Below, in pieces: positions 46,393 to 60,454 of a stretch of DNA of 64,000 nt (its first letter is position 1; each line of letters starts with the position of its first letter). Source of the DNA: Codonopsis lanceolata (lineage: Eukaryota > Streptophyta > Magnoliopsida > Asterales > Campanulaceae); NCBI GenBank assembly GCA_013146195.2, contig CM028379.1, positions 85,533,661 to 85,597,660 of the forward strand, in the 5' to 3' direction. Under the pieces are notes generated by a model, which was given only the letters and a program-made list of their open reading frames with translations, had not been told where the DNA came from and ran no database searches. The translations under genes were made by a program, and so were the position numbers.

Positions 46393-46622
46393 AGAGGGGA
46401 AGGTATGTGTAAAAAAGGGATGTTGGTCAAACAAGTGACTAAGGGTAAAATTGGGTTTTCAAAAAAAACATAACGTCAAAACTGACGGTAACCCCGTCAG
46501 GGGGTAATGTCTTATTAAAAACCTACTTTAAGGACCAAACACATTACAAAAAAAATACAGGGACCAAACGCATAATATTGGTATAGTTCAGGGACCAAAA
46601 AATTATATTATCCTAAATTAAA

Positions 46623-47970
46623 AATCTCATACATTTTGGTTTTTATCTCCTTGATCAGATCACAAAATTCCAAACATAATTATTGTCTTTATTTGATGTG
46701 AGAATTACTATACTGTTTGAAGCATTATTTGAATCTAAAAGAAATACTATACTCTTCACATTATAATTGAGATTGATTAATCAACTTGTTCCATAAATAT
46801 GTTCCAGTTCTTCCTCTACTTTTATTACTTCTTTATTTACTTAAATCATTTAATAAATTAATCTGATAATTTTGTCGTATAATTTTACCAAGTAAATATG
46901 TTTGTTAATATTATGAATATAAATTAATTTTTCTATAGTTATCAATATAAATTATCGTTACTTCTAATTCCTAACGTGCTTACCAATAATAACAATTGTG
47001 CTTACCAAATATGATGTTCTCATCTTTATCGTTCAGTTTGGAGACTTGGTTAAATGTTTTAAATTCAAAAACTTTTCGTGGAAAAGTTTTTTCGAAGATT
47101 TCAGTTACTTGTGTTTTGAGCATAAAAATAATTTTATACTTTGACATGGTTGGGCTAATTCTCCATGAATTTGCAGCAACAATAAAAACATTTATTGCAT
47201 ACAAATGAAATAGTTTAAAATTTGACTCTTATTTTTCAATGTATGTGCCTTTAATTGTTGCCACAATCCGTGAGCCCCGTGAAAGAAAAGTATTAGAAAT
47301 ATTTATGAAAATGATGAAATAAACAATAATGTAAGATATATTAACATACACATTATTTTTTTTTCATGAAACACACATTCAACATTATAAAGACTTGTGT
47401 TGTCTCTATAAGAATGACATTTGAACAATCTACATAGTCGTAGCTTTATTGCCCATTCGGTCTTGCTCAGTAATCATGCAAAAGAATGGAGACATCTTCT
47501 TGTATATTTTCTTTTGCAATACTTGGTAGATGAGGATTTGATCCGAGAAAGTGACACTTATTTATATTGGTGTTCTGCATTGAATACTCGAAATTGTCTA
47601 TCTACCCAAACTGTTCATATTCAGGTCATAGATAGATTCATCTTTAGATTATAGATGTATTTGTTTTTTTATATATTCATTCTCATTCAATTAATCTATG
47701 TATAATTTATGTAATTAATATTCTCCATGATCCAATAAAAAAAAGAAGGTAAACAATTTATGTATTTGTCTATCCAATAAATTAGTGAAAAAGTTGATGC
47801 CTAGTTTTCCAAAGTAAACTGTTGTTTTTACAAATTATAAATGTTTCCAAATTTGAAAAATTTATTTTGACGAAAACTTTCCAAAATTTAATCTGGGGGG
47901 TCATCTCAGAATAGCATGGAGACTGGAGAGTGCTTGAGCCCTTCTTCTGCCTATAAATGTTAATAGCAAC
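46623..47970. other. AT-rich intergenic, no gene seen
   Basis: Begins with 'ggtttttatctccttgatca', which matches 44898-44917, showing the Pack-MULE inserted into one member of a direct repeat. The rest has no recognised coding or repeat ends. Confidence 0.4.
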
Positions 47971-47973
47971 TTA

Positions 47974-48285
47974 GACCATCTCTAACAGTTTAAAGCAAAA
48001 ATCGCACTAAATCTTTAAATTGGTGTAATTTCTGCACCAAATTTCTTTCATCGTCTCCAACAGTACTATTTCAAAGTTTACTCTAAAAGGAATATTTCAA
48101 GTATATTCTGAATTTGAAGAAGAGAAAAGAGGAGAGGGAAGATGAAGTAGATAAATTGGTACTCTGAATTTGAAGTGTTTGGATGTCTATTTCAAAATGA
48201 AATAATTTTTAAAGTATCTGTTGGAGAAAAAAATAGTGTTAAAATACTTCATTTTGAAGATATAAAGTCATTGTTGGAGATGGTC
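47974..48285. mobile_element. Tourist-like MITE
   Basis: 312 bp with inverted ends GACCATCTCTAACAG and GACCATCTCCAACAA (other strand), flanked by TTA on both sides (47971-47973, 48286-48288). Motifs like 'ccatctccaacag' are common in such plant MITEs. Frames inside are not genes. Confidence 0.8.
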
Positions 48286-48288
48286 TTA

Positions 48289-51092
48289 ACAAGGGAAGAG
48301 ACGGAGGAATGGAGGAATGGAGATTGGAGATACACATGGCTTGACTCTTGTGTAGATCAGATAGAGATTATAACTTTGCTAGGTTTATTACTAGGATTAT
48401 CACTATGATGATAATTATACCTTGATGATGCATATACACCTCACTTTTTTTTTTCTTAAAAGGTTGGAGGGGACATGTACTTTGTCTTCAAGACAAAGTT
48501 GTCACCAAAATGATAATCTTAATGATAAACTTAGCATTTTCCTAGAGATTAATTGGGGAGAGTACATTTTGTGTGTTTTGGTGTAATAATACACTCTAGT
48601 CTAGTCTGTACTCCGTACAAACAATCTTGGCCTGACCATAAAATCAAATGATTCAAATCAAAGCCAAAAGTTTCTCATTCAGAATCAAATGATTCACATC
48701 TCCACCATATCTCAATAATCTCAAAAAGATTGAGCTATTGGGCCTACGGAGTACAGCTGTACAGGCTTTTGCCTGTACGTTTTTTTTGTTAACACTTTTC
48801 ATGATGCTTTTAGGATTAGTTGGATGACTATCGTTTCTTTGCACAATTATACGCCTATGTATTCTTTTTTCAAATCAACCAGATTGTATGTTTTTTTTTT
48901 TTTTGGATATATTGATTTTAAATTTAATTAATATTTATATTTCATAAATTTAAATAATTTAGAATTTACTTTTAAAATCATAATAATTTCATGATTTAGA
49001 TAACATGTAGAACTCAATTGTAATTTTACATAGTTATAATAAAATTACATAAGTATATCAAGTATTTAGTTTTACCTAATGGTAGTGGTTATTAGTTGTT
49101 ATGAATGGCCAAGGTTCAAACTTACTAACAACAAAATTATTTAAATTTTATATTTTTAATAACAAAAAGCATAGAGAGGTGGTCGGAGGTAACCGGTGGT
49201 CGGAGTTGGTGGCGATGGTCGTAGGTGGTGGTGGTAAAAGGAAGGTGATGCACATAACATAATTAAATAAAGCAGTTTATCGCCTTAATCCACTTACTAA
49301 AAATAGATCATCATTAAATAAGTCTAATCTCCAATATCTATATTATATTTAATGTTTAACTTTTGCTTTGAGAATTAAAAATCAAAAAATGTCAATGTTA
49401 TGATTAATTGGATAAATAATTCTAAAATCTCTTCACATTCTTATTTACATTGGTTTGGTTTCTATTTAGATTTTTGCAAAAAACTCTTCGTTTCTACCTT
49501 TCTTGAATCACAATTTGTTACATAGTAAATAACTAAATATTGTTGAATGAATGTAGAAATCAGAAGCGGCCGAAGCATCACATGGATAATTGATTAACTA
49601 TCAATTTTTGACTTCTAAAATCAATATAAATAATAGAAAATCCATTTACAGTCACTTATTTTTTTTCATAATAAAAAACAATAGTCTCTAAAATGTCATC
49701 CTTATTCATGTTAGTGAAACAAATTAATCCAAGCAAACTACAATAGATAATGAAAATCTAATCAATACAAGTTTAAAATGATATATTTCTATTTAATCGG
49801 TTCTCCTTAATTTATTATTTTAATTTTATGTATGTCTCAATTATGGGGTTTTGGAGGTGGTGAGGTGGTTATCGGGTAATGTGTGGTTGCATATATAATG
49901 TTGCCAATAGTTGCTCTCCAAATTACTCTACTAACATCTCGTTTTTGTTTTATTTATACTTTTTCAACACTCCAAAAAAGAATCTACTCCAACAAGCATT
50001 CTCAATACAACTCTTTAAAAAGCTCAAATTTCAACTAACAAACATAAGAGTATTACCAATGCTAATTTGAATGTGAAAATAAATTAGATATTACCTAAAA
50101 TTTACATTTTTTGAAAAAAAGAAAGTTTCGTCAATACAGTTGTGGATATGAACCAATTTTTTTTCATACTGTGGATAACGATATCAATATTTCACATTCT
50201 ACTTGAGGGTGTGAATACATTTTACTCAACATTGTTTTAAAAAAAAAAAAAAAAACTCTTTTCTATTGGTTGTTCCTTTATTTTATTTTTTAATTTTTTA
50301 AATTTTATTTTAGTGGTGAGACGCATTTCATATAAAATTAAATCCACATTTGCATTAAAGAGCTCCATTTTAATTGAATGTGAATGAAGAATTTTTTTTT
50401 GTCAAATATGATTGAGATTGTTAATTATCAACAGCCACATGGGATAAAATATATGATTGCATTGGTGATGTTCTAACTACAAATATATCTTTTCATCTTT
50501 TTTATTTTTATTTTTTCACCACAATTGGAATAAAATAATTTATATTTTAAATTTATATTTTAGTAATTTCAATTAGCTTTCTAAAAATATATATTTTAGT
50601 AATTCTATTTCCCCACCACAATTAGAATAAATGTTACTATTCAAAGTAAATAATTCTTCAAATTAGAAGAGTTGTTTACTTAGTTTTGGAGATAAAGAGT
50701 TGGTTTAAACTCTCATTATGAGCTTAATTGAAACTAAAAAATTTTAGAATGAGTTTTAGAGAATTTATAATTGGTATTATTGTGATTGTTGTAAATTAAT
50801 GATAAATAGTTTTGAAGAGACCCCTCAGGTGACGCATGCGTCAACTTCAGTGGGTATTCATAAGCCTTGTCATTGGGGAGATAAATTTGAATGGGAGTGC
50901 AAAGTTGGATTTTTGGGGGATCCATATGCATTGGAATATTCCACGTGTTAGTCATGTGGCACACCAACTCCTATTGAGAATTAAGATTCCTACCATCCCG
51001 TCCGTCTATGCCAGGGCAATTCAAGAGTGAGACGGCAGTTTGGGATTTCATGGATACTTGCGAAAATGTACATTTTCGGCAGAAAATTAATA
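48289..51092. other. AT-rich intergenic, no gene seen
   Basis: No recognised genes. A GGTGGT-rich patch is at 49175-49250, an 8-bp-arm palindrome GTACAGGCTTTTGCCTGTAC at 48759-48778, and poly-A/T runs occur near 48890 and 50240. Confidence 0.4.
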
Positions 51093-51344
51093 CTCCCTCC
51101 GTCTCCAAATTATCGTCTTCTTTTTCTTTTTCGCCCGTCTCAAAATAATTATTCATTTTGAAACATACCTTTTAAAAACATCATTTTTACCACTTTATCC
51201 TTACTTTTTTACTCTACTTTAATTATAGGCCACATACACATTAAAGAAAACTACACATTAAACTAATATAAATAATCAAATCAATTATCTTTTTTAAAAC
51301 TATACATCGGATCAACTAGAACAATTATTTAAGAACAGAGGGAG
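51093..51344. mobile_element. Stowaway-type MITE
   Basis: 252 bp from CTCCCTCCGTCTCCAAATTA to the inverse AAGAACAGAGGGAG, flanked by TA. Internal 'tttactctactttaattat' and 'cacattaaactaatataaat' match the internal parts of other members here (7830-8087). Confidence 0.88.
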
Positions 51345-52355
51345 TATTGAATTTTCGCCTATGCAGTTTTACTTGGAGTTAGTAGAGAAAGCTACTCTTT
51401 ATTATTATTACTCTAGAATCTAGATCCATCTTAAGTTATCGTTGTACTATCATTTTCAATTTTTCAAATGTTTTTCTTAATAATATACGCATATCAAAAT
51501 ATTCGTATAAATCACCTCACTCGTAAATTATTTAGTTAGCTAATCTAATTATAACTTTGTCAACAAATTACCTTATTTTTAAGTTTGTTATTTTTTGCTA
51601 TTAAGTGGGTGTGAAATACCAACTTTACCCCTTCAGCAAACTAATTGATGTAAACAATTATGACAATTTTTTTGAGTCACCCTATTTTTTTCAAAATATT
51701 CGTATTAAATAATACCCATTTTATTAAACACATGATTTGTATTTGATAATTTTACCAAAAATATTAATAAAATAAGTGAGTTTTACCGTAGCGTGAGAAA
51801 CTAATTAAATTAAAACTTCACTTGTTTTCTTAATATGTGTGGTAAAATTATCAAATACAAATCTTTCGTTTAACTTTCCATTTTTTTTAATAAAATAATG
51901 TTGTTCAGTAGGAATATTTTTGAAAAAGTAGGTGACAAATATGAATAATTTGAAAAAGTAAGGTCGTCTGCAAAATCATTTTTATCATAGTTGTTCACAC
52001 CAATTAGTTTATTGAAAGTATGATAAAAGTATTCCAAACCCACTTAATAGCAAAATTTAACGAAAACTCAAAAATTGGGCAATTTATTGACAAAATCATA
52101 GTTTGATGGTCTAACTGAATAATTTACAAGTAGAATGACTTAAATGAATCTTTTAAAAAAGTAGTGTGACCCGAATGACTTTTTTGCCAATAAAAGTATA
52201 ATATTTGAGTTAATCGTTATGTGCATAAAATATGTATTCGACTAGTAAATAATACTCCATCCCAATAAATCAAACTTTTTAAAGGTTCCAGCTTCACTTG
52301 ATTGTATATTTTTCAAATCACGTTAAAGTTATTAAGTTAGAAATAAGAATTTTTT
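51345..52355. other. AT-rich intergenic, no gene seen
   Basis: Around 51590-52200 phrases such as 'caccaattagtttattgaaa' and 'caactttaccccttcagcaa' occur in partly inverted order, suggesting a decayed foldback element (about 51480-52200). Boundaries not defined. Confidence 0.35.
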
Positions 52356-52550
52356 AGGCTTAATTTTCAATTTGGTCACTCTACTATTGCGAAAAATCCG
52401 CTAAACTTACTCTACTACCATATTTCACAGTTTGTTAATTATATTTTACAAAAAGTGTCACACGTTAGTCACTCCGTCTGTTTTTTTATAGATAAACGTC
52501 TAAATATTTTTGAAAACCTGAAATTATCCTTACTACTAGTGTGTAACCCA
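52356..52550. repeat. Left member of a far-separated inverted repeat
   Basis: AGGCTTAATTTTCAATTTGG, followed by 'cactctactattgcgaaaa' and 'aaacttactctactaccata', has an inverted partner at about 59757-59930. The best-matching part is the outer 90 bp. Confidence 0.7.
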
Positions 52551-52592
52551 TACTATGCACATATCGTTTTTTTCTTTCTAACGTAACTTAAT

Positions 52593-54220
52593 ATGAAACT
52601 CATGTACAAAAATCTTGCAAATTGACATAATGAAGTTTAAAAGGTTACTCAATTAAAAAAGTAATTATTTATGTTAACTTTATTACTAAAATAAAATGTA
52701 CATGAATAATTTAATAGAATTCTTATGGTTACATTAATAATTTAGATGAATGCTTAAGGTTTCGTTTAATGGGTAACACTTTGCTTTGTTTAACATCATG
52801 AAAAAAACGTAGAGTGTAGAGTTTTATTTTTCTTGCTTTATATAAGAATAAGTTCAACCATTTGAAAGATTCACAGTTTATAGGTGTAAAAAATAAGAGT
52901 TACAACTCACTGTAGTACATTGTATCAGAATTAAATAAAAAAAATGCTACAGAGTTAATTTTAAATTAAAGACTTTACAGGATGGGTAATGCTAGGGCCA
53001 CTCTATTAGCAGTCAATTTTGGGTACCAAATGATGTGGCATCTTATGTGTCATATTGTTAACATAACTTTTTAAGTTATAGTGGGGCCCATAAAATGCCA
53101 AATAAGATGACACATTGGAAACCACATCATTTGGTGCACAAATTTGAGTGCTCATTGAGTGGCTCTAGCATTACTCTTACAGGATATCTAAATTGAAAAC
53201 TGACCGTTGATAATTTTGTAATTTAAAATCCAATATATCTGTAATCTGCAATTAATTTTGTACAACTTCTAATTCAATAGTTTTTTGAAAATAAAGGTCG
53301 AAGGAAAATTTAAAGCACAATTATTAACATGTGGGGTAATATATAAATTATAATGGACAAAGTGAAGCTTCTAATTGTTTTCGAAAATAACAGATGAAGA
53401 AAATTTAAGGAACAATTAATTGAAATTAAATATTTTAAAAGCTAAATTGAAAACTGACCATTTATTATTCAACAATTTAAAATCTAATGAATCTTTACAT
53501 CTTATAATTCAATAGTTTTTTTAAATAAAAGTTGAAAGAAAATTTAACCTACGTTTATTAACATGTGGGGGTAATAATGGGGTAATTTGTTCATATACAT
53601 GTGTATAGGGTATCACCTTAAGTAACTTATAAACTCTTATTTTCAAACCAATTTGGTATACACAAATGACAACTCTCATAAAACTTCAAAAGTGACGGTG
53701 CATTATTCTGATTAAAATACTCCTTTTAAAAACCAACAATCTCACGCTTATTTTTATTTTATTTTAAAATCCATGTGTAAAAATCTTACAAATTGACATA
53801 ATGAAGTTTAAAAAGTTACTCAAATAAAATGTACATAAATAATTTAATAGAATTCTTATAGTTACATTAATAATTTAGTTGAATTCTTAAGATTTCGTTT
53901 AATGAGTAACACTTTGCTTTGCCTAACATCATGAAAACAACGTAGAGATAAGAGTTTTATTTTTCTTACTTTGTAAAGTTTAACCATTTGAAAGATTCAC
54001 AGTTTATAGGTGTAAAAAATAGGGGTTACAACTCACTATAGTACATAAAACCTAAATAACTTATAAAACCTTATTTTTAAACCAATTTGATATGCACAAA
54101 TGACAACTCCCATAAAACTTTAAAAGGGATGGTGCATTATTTTGATTAAAATACTCCTTTTAAAAACCAACAATCTCACTCTTATTTTTATTTTATTTTA
54201 AAAATCGTATAAACAAAGAA
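52593..54220. repeat. Degenerate direct-repeat cluster
   Basis: 52593-52922 and 53765-54047 are collinear copies ('attgacataatgaagtttaa', 'cgtttaatgxgtaacactttgctttg', 'ttgaaagattcacagtttat'). 53615-53765 is copied again at 54050-54200 ('aaatgacaactctcataaaa', 'aaaaccaacaatctcac'). 53205-53340 is echoed at 53450-53570. The period in the right half is about 435 bp. Non-coding; possibly a small satellite or Helitron-related cluster. Confidence 0.7.
52984..53176. mobile_element. Mutator-type MITE with 9-bp target duplication
   Basis: 193 bp, almost wholly a foldback. Ends are GGGTAATGCTAGGGCCACTC and, on the other strand, GAGTAATGCTAGAGCCACTC. Both flanks are TTACAGGAT (52975-52983, 53177-53185). 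It sits inside the repeat cluster. Confidence 0.9.
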
Positions 54221-55806
<1,586 letters not shown>

Positions 55807-56781
55807 TTGCGCGTGCTAATCACACTGTTTTCTAATAATTTATTTTTTAAAATTTGGCTGATGTATAACAAGTGGGCCTACGTCTACCACCAATTCATCA
55901 TTCAATTTTATACCGAGCAAACAGTTCAAATCTCCCACCTCCTTCTTCCTTATCCTCCGAACACATACTCACGTCAGCCATATAAAGTGGCCAAGGAGAA
56001 GTTGATAGTTAAGAAAGTTTTGATTAAAACGAAGGAGAATGAATGCAATGTCGAAAGGGTCCTGATGTAGTAGGTTCCTTTGGGCTTCGCCTAAGAAAGT
56101 CAATCTTGGGAAAGACGGAGCATTCAAGTGAAAAAGTCTTGCACTCAAGAGAGAAAGTCTGGAACTCAAAAACTATAGGAATCGAGATAGATTGATATAG
56201 CTGAAATCCAGAAAAGAAGGACCGGATGGGCTCAACCAAGCAATCCTGACTTTTTCAAAAATTCTAGTGACAGAGAGATGACAAGAACCAGTATCGAATA
56301 CGCAAAAGAAGGGAAGAAGCAGTAAAGAAGTAAGACAACAAAGTAGAAATCGAGACAAGAAGACAACAAAGTAAGCAACCCATCACATTCACCCTCCAGA
56401 CCTTTCATTTTCCCCTACCAAAAAAACCACAATTGACCCAAACAACCTCTTCCACCTCTTCAAATCCTAGCATACATACCTCGATTTATTCTTCTAAACC
56501 TCGATCTCTCCCAAACGCTAACCTTTAGGACATTTACTCAAACTCTCTTGAATTCCTCTAGCACCATCTTCTTCTCTGATGACAACAAATCTAGATTCTT
56601 CAAAGCTTTTTTCTGCTCAGCTTCGGCTTTGCCCGTCAATCGTGATTGAAAAAGGGGGGCGATTTATTTAGTGTTGTGAAATTTTTTGTCTCTCAATCCT
56701 GAACCTTTTTCGAAATTCTCTCGGTCTTAAAATATGATTTGATTTAAGTGGCGAATGGCTTTGTAAGGGGGATATAGAGAG
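55807..56781. other. Intergenic, no gene recognised
   Basis: An 87-residue frame at 55807-56070 includes ISHLLLPYPPNTYSRQPYK and KEKLIVKKVLIKTKE; I find no family for it. A short direct pair 'aagtgaaaaagtcttgcact/agagagaaagtctggaactc' is near 56130-56165. Confidence 0.35.
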
Positions 56782-59517
56782 TGATGTGCATATATTATTC
56801 TTCATATTATGCTCATATTTTCCCACTTTTATCTTATTGTTTCACGTAACTGATCAAAGTTATCACCTTCTGGTGTATGTAAGGAAATATTTGGAGTTGA
56901 AGCGAATTTGTGTTATGAAAAGTCTTCCTAGCCTACAGGCATAGGAATAGGTAGTGTATATAGCATAGGGCAGACGGTCCCTCGTGTGACCGACCACCCA
57001 TGGATTCATACACAAAATGGCTTGGTCCGTCCCGTAGAAGACCATTCCCTCCATCATCGACAATCACTAACCAACCCGATGAAATCGATGGGTCGATATG
57101 TACCATGCTCCACACGAGCACAACAGACGATCATGAATCATAATAAAATATCTTGACCCGACCATACGATCGAGGATCACCTATGACAAGTTTCGTTGGG
57201 ATAAGACAAAGAGAGTGACAAAGTTAGCTTAAGTAGCATGTACGTAGCATCCAGTGCCCCATTCACCAAGGAAAGTGATTGAAAATCCCCAATCATATGA
57301 AAGTGTTCAAGCCATGTGAAATTGTTCAAGAAACCGATCTGCAAATAGTAAGCCTTATCCATGGATTTCCATTAATTTCTATGTAATGGAAAAATATGGA
57401 ACAACCGATAAAATGGAGAATATTGATGATATATTCCTACGGTATCCCAAGAATCCACACGCATTACGAATGTCAACATGACAAGACCACTATTCAATAA
57501 GAACTGCCAAAGGCGACCAGGAACAAGTCCCACCGCAGGACCACCATACCAATCATGACTATTCTCAAATCTAAGCTACTATACCTATCGGTTTCGAAAA
57601 ATCTAGATATGAAGGATGTAGTAACGGCTTTTTATACACATTAGATGCAATTTAAAGATTATGAATAAATTAAAGATTACCGAACATTGAAAACTTACAT
57701 ATATTGTTGGTGATAACCAAAGCATAGAAAAATTTATGAAACATAAAGAGATTTGTTACTCTATATACACCGATCGGAAGTTGCGGAAAGGCAAAGCCCA
57801 TAGATCTCAAATACCATATATTACCTTATGTACCTTGCTAATTATCGACTCTCATCTTGGGAGATCGGGGATTATTTTATCCCAAAGGATCTAGGGGATG
57901 ATTGGAACCCGATCCTCATAAAGCCGATAATCAGTAGTCTTGTTTTCTTCAGTACCTATCAATGAAGCTAAGATCAACCACCATGGACTACCTATCAACA
58001 AAGACCCATATCCCGCATTGTCGCCATCAAGTGTGTCGAACATATCCCCGAAGCTCTTTTTATACACTCCTTGGTCAAGATCCAATATGTTCGACAAGTG
58101 ATAATCGTTTATTCACGAAGGCCTTCCCACTGAACTTGAAAGCATGTTCACAACGGAATCGACACGTCTACGAGATTTACACTGATTTCAGTCCATCTAT
58201 GATTTGTCCATGGTTTTTTCCACCCCGTCTTTTTTCGTGGCGTTTTTGATCATAACTGATCAAAGTTATCACCTTCTGGTGTATGTAAGGAAATATTTGG
58301 ACTTGAAGCGAATTTGGACTTACAAATGGATTTTTGGGCTAATTTTTGAAGTCTCGACCAAGTGGGTTGAAGAGGAAACATAATAGATGGGCTTGGAATT
58401 ATCAAAAATCCAATTGTTGAAGAGGAAGTCTATTAAGAGTTATTTTAACATTAAAACTATTAGCTCTTTTTGTATTTAGTTGATTGTTGAGGGGGCTAAG
58501 TGAAAATTAGAATTTATGGAGACATTTGGAGAGTCACAAAAACTCTCGCACATTATTTTCTTTCTCTCCCTCACCCTCACGTTTCTCTCTCCCCTCTCTT
58601 GGAAACATTTCTCACCAAGTTTTCTTTCTTTCTTGTTTCTTCATCAACAACAATTGTAAATATAATTTTTATGACGATTGTTGATTCAAGTATGCGTGAC
58701 TAAGGTTCTTTTTCTGATTCAAAGGTCACTTTATTTCAATTATGTTTATTATGAGGCTATATTTTGAATTGTTTCTTGCTTTATTTTAAGTACTCGTAGA
58801 TTCATTGCATATTTTATGGAAATTGTTTATTGATTGATCTGACGATTCGACTCAATAGATAATTTCCTAATATTATCCATGAGTTTGTGCTATCATGAAT
58901 GATTGGAATATTAGAGTAATAGGTTGAATTAGTTGTGCTATCATAGTTGATTTAGTCTAAATGAATCTATAAGAACAATTTTGGTAATTGCGGTTATCTT
59001 GGTTACCAGAATTAGTTTCAATCCGTTTTCAAAGTTTGTAAGGCTATTTTTAATCGATAAGGAACGCTATCTGTGCCCAGTTGATTAACGATAGTTTTGA
59101 CCGGAGGCTGGGTTTGGTCAATTAAATTAGGGAAACACAAGAATTGTTACTCCTATCCTAACAAGTCTTTGGTTGAATACTTGAATTGTAAGAATTTATA
59201 TTTCAAGCCTTTGATCGATAACGTAATTGAATGTCTCGACCCTTGAATTAGAATTTTCTTGTGTGATTATGTCCTTAATTTATTTACTCGTTTTGCACTT
59301 GTTCCTGTTTTTTATCTTTTATAACTTTCCTTGTTAAATTAGTTAATCGTAGAAATTTAGTTGTTAGATAAATTAATCCAAAAATTCCCCCTTTTGAATT
59401 TTTCAGTTATTCACTCAAAAGAAATTAATCTCGCTTCCTTCTGGATTCGACCCTTGGTGCCTTATACTAGTATTTGAAAGTAGGAAAAATTATATTTGGA
59501 GGTTTGACAACTCACCA
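56782..59517 (+). mobile_element. Probable solo LTR of a long-LTR element, with a 1.34-kb insert
   Basis: Starts TGATGTGCATATATTATTC, a beginning I associate with Tat-type LTRs. Near the end it has 'cttctggattcgacccttgg' followed by TTTGACAACTCACCA, similar in style to such LTR ends. Flanks are GAGAG and GAGAA, a possible 5-bp duplication with one change. Within it, 56847-56910 is repeated at 58253-58316 around a 1342-bp insert. No retroelement genes found. Assignment is tentative. Confidence 0.45.
56911..58252. other. 1342-bp insert between 64-bp direct repeats
   Basis: Its base composition is more balanced than the host DNA ('gaccgaccacccatggattc', 'cgaccatacgatcgaggatc'). Minus-strand frames give pieces such as TWLEHFHMIGDFQSLSLVNG and HDWYGGPAVGLVPGRLWQFL, broken by stops. 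They look like a decayed protein-coding sequence, but I cannot name it. Confidence 0.4.
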
Positions 59518-59756
59518 GAGAAGTTTATTGGGATTAAATTTAGGGCAATGATGTGTTTGAGGGAGAAGAAAGAAAAAAATTAAATTAAAATTAATGTGCT
59601 AGTATAATTAAGGGGAAAAATATCCATAATTAATTATTTTAGCATACTACGGTGCTTGCTTTAGTGCTATGAGTTTTATAAAGTTAGTAGGATTTAATTT
59701 ATTTTTTAGCTTGACCCTTCAATTATTAGCATTTGTTAGTAAAATCTCTTAATATT
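59518..59756. other. AT-rich, no gene seen
   Basis: Short non-coding stretch between the putative LTR and the inverted repeat. Confidence 0.3.
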
Positions 59757-59930
59757 AGTAAGGGTATTTTAGTCTTTTCAAAGACTTTCGTCCAACAAAA
59801 CTAATAACATCTGTTTTTAGATCAAATTGGTACTTTTGATATAGTACAGTACCAAACTGTGAAAAATGATAATAGAGTAAGTTTAACAGACTTTTCGAAA
59901 TAGTATGGTGACCAAATTGATAATTAAGTC
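59757..59930. repeat. Right member of the far-separated inverted repeat
   Basis: Reverse complement begins GACTTAATTATCAATTTGGT and matches 52356 onward. No shared 9-bp flank was found, so one element of 7.57 kb is not proven. Confidence 0.7.
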
Positions 59931-59969
59931 TTTTTTATTTAAATAAATCAAAGATGAACTAGGAACTAC

Positions 59970-60165
59970 TCCCTCCGTCCTGAAATTATTTGCTTTACTT
60001 CCCTTTTTCGTTAATTCCAAAATAAATGAATTTTTGTAATTTTTTTACGCTAACATTTTTATCATTATTTTTTTTATATATTTTAATTATGAGTCATATA
60101 CATATTAATTTTAAAAAAATACACATTATATTAATATTAATAATTAAGTCAATTATTTTTGTCAA
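59970..60165. mobile_element. Truncated Stowaway-type MITE
   Basis: Begins CTCCCTCCGTCCTGAAATTA after TA and carries internal 'gagtcatatacatattaatt' and 'taattaagtcaattattttt' seen in other copies, but no matching right end. Confidence 0.6.
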
Positions 60166-60454
60166 TGAATATTGAATATGCTTGGTCCAAACCCTAGAGC
60201 CAGGTGACTCTTCTTAAGCTGGAATCTGGATAAACGTATGACACACGGCCTTTGTTGTCTGTACTCTGTTGAGACTTGATAATGATATTCCGTCAATTAT
60301 TTTGGAGTCACATAAAAAAACAAAAAAAGGAAAAAAAAAAAACATGTGCATGTGCGCCATGCATTGAGTGAGGGAAATGTCATTGCCTTATGTTGGGTGG
60401 CAAGGCGTCCAAAGGGAAGGGTTCTGCTATATATGGCCACACTTTTAGAAGGAA

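Larger units (their letters stand above)
45241..46613. mobile_element. Pack-MULE: Mutator-like element carrying a VQ-motif gene fragment
   Basis: 1373 bp. The terminal inverted repeats are about 177 bp each (45241-45417 and about 46437-46613), start GGATAATATAATTTTTTGG, and match closely, with 'tttggtccctgta' and 'ccccctgacggggtta' landmarks on both sides. Perfect 9-bp duplications TAAATTAAA flank it. No transposase is inside. Between the repeats lies GC-richer DNA (45470-46390) encoding a piece of a plant VQ-motif protein. Long TIRs, 9-bp TSD and captured host-gene sequence define a Pack-MULE. An autonomous MULE elsewhere must have moved it (inference). Confidence 0.93.

Noticed and set aside
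48759..48778. Hairpin followed by T-run resembling a bacterial terminator
   Set aside because: The window is plant nuclear DNA, so an intrinsic bacterial terminator has no role. There is no gene upstream and short palindromes are expected by chance.
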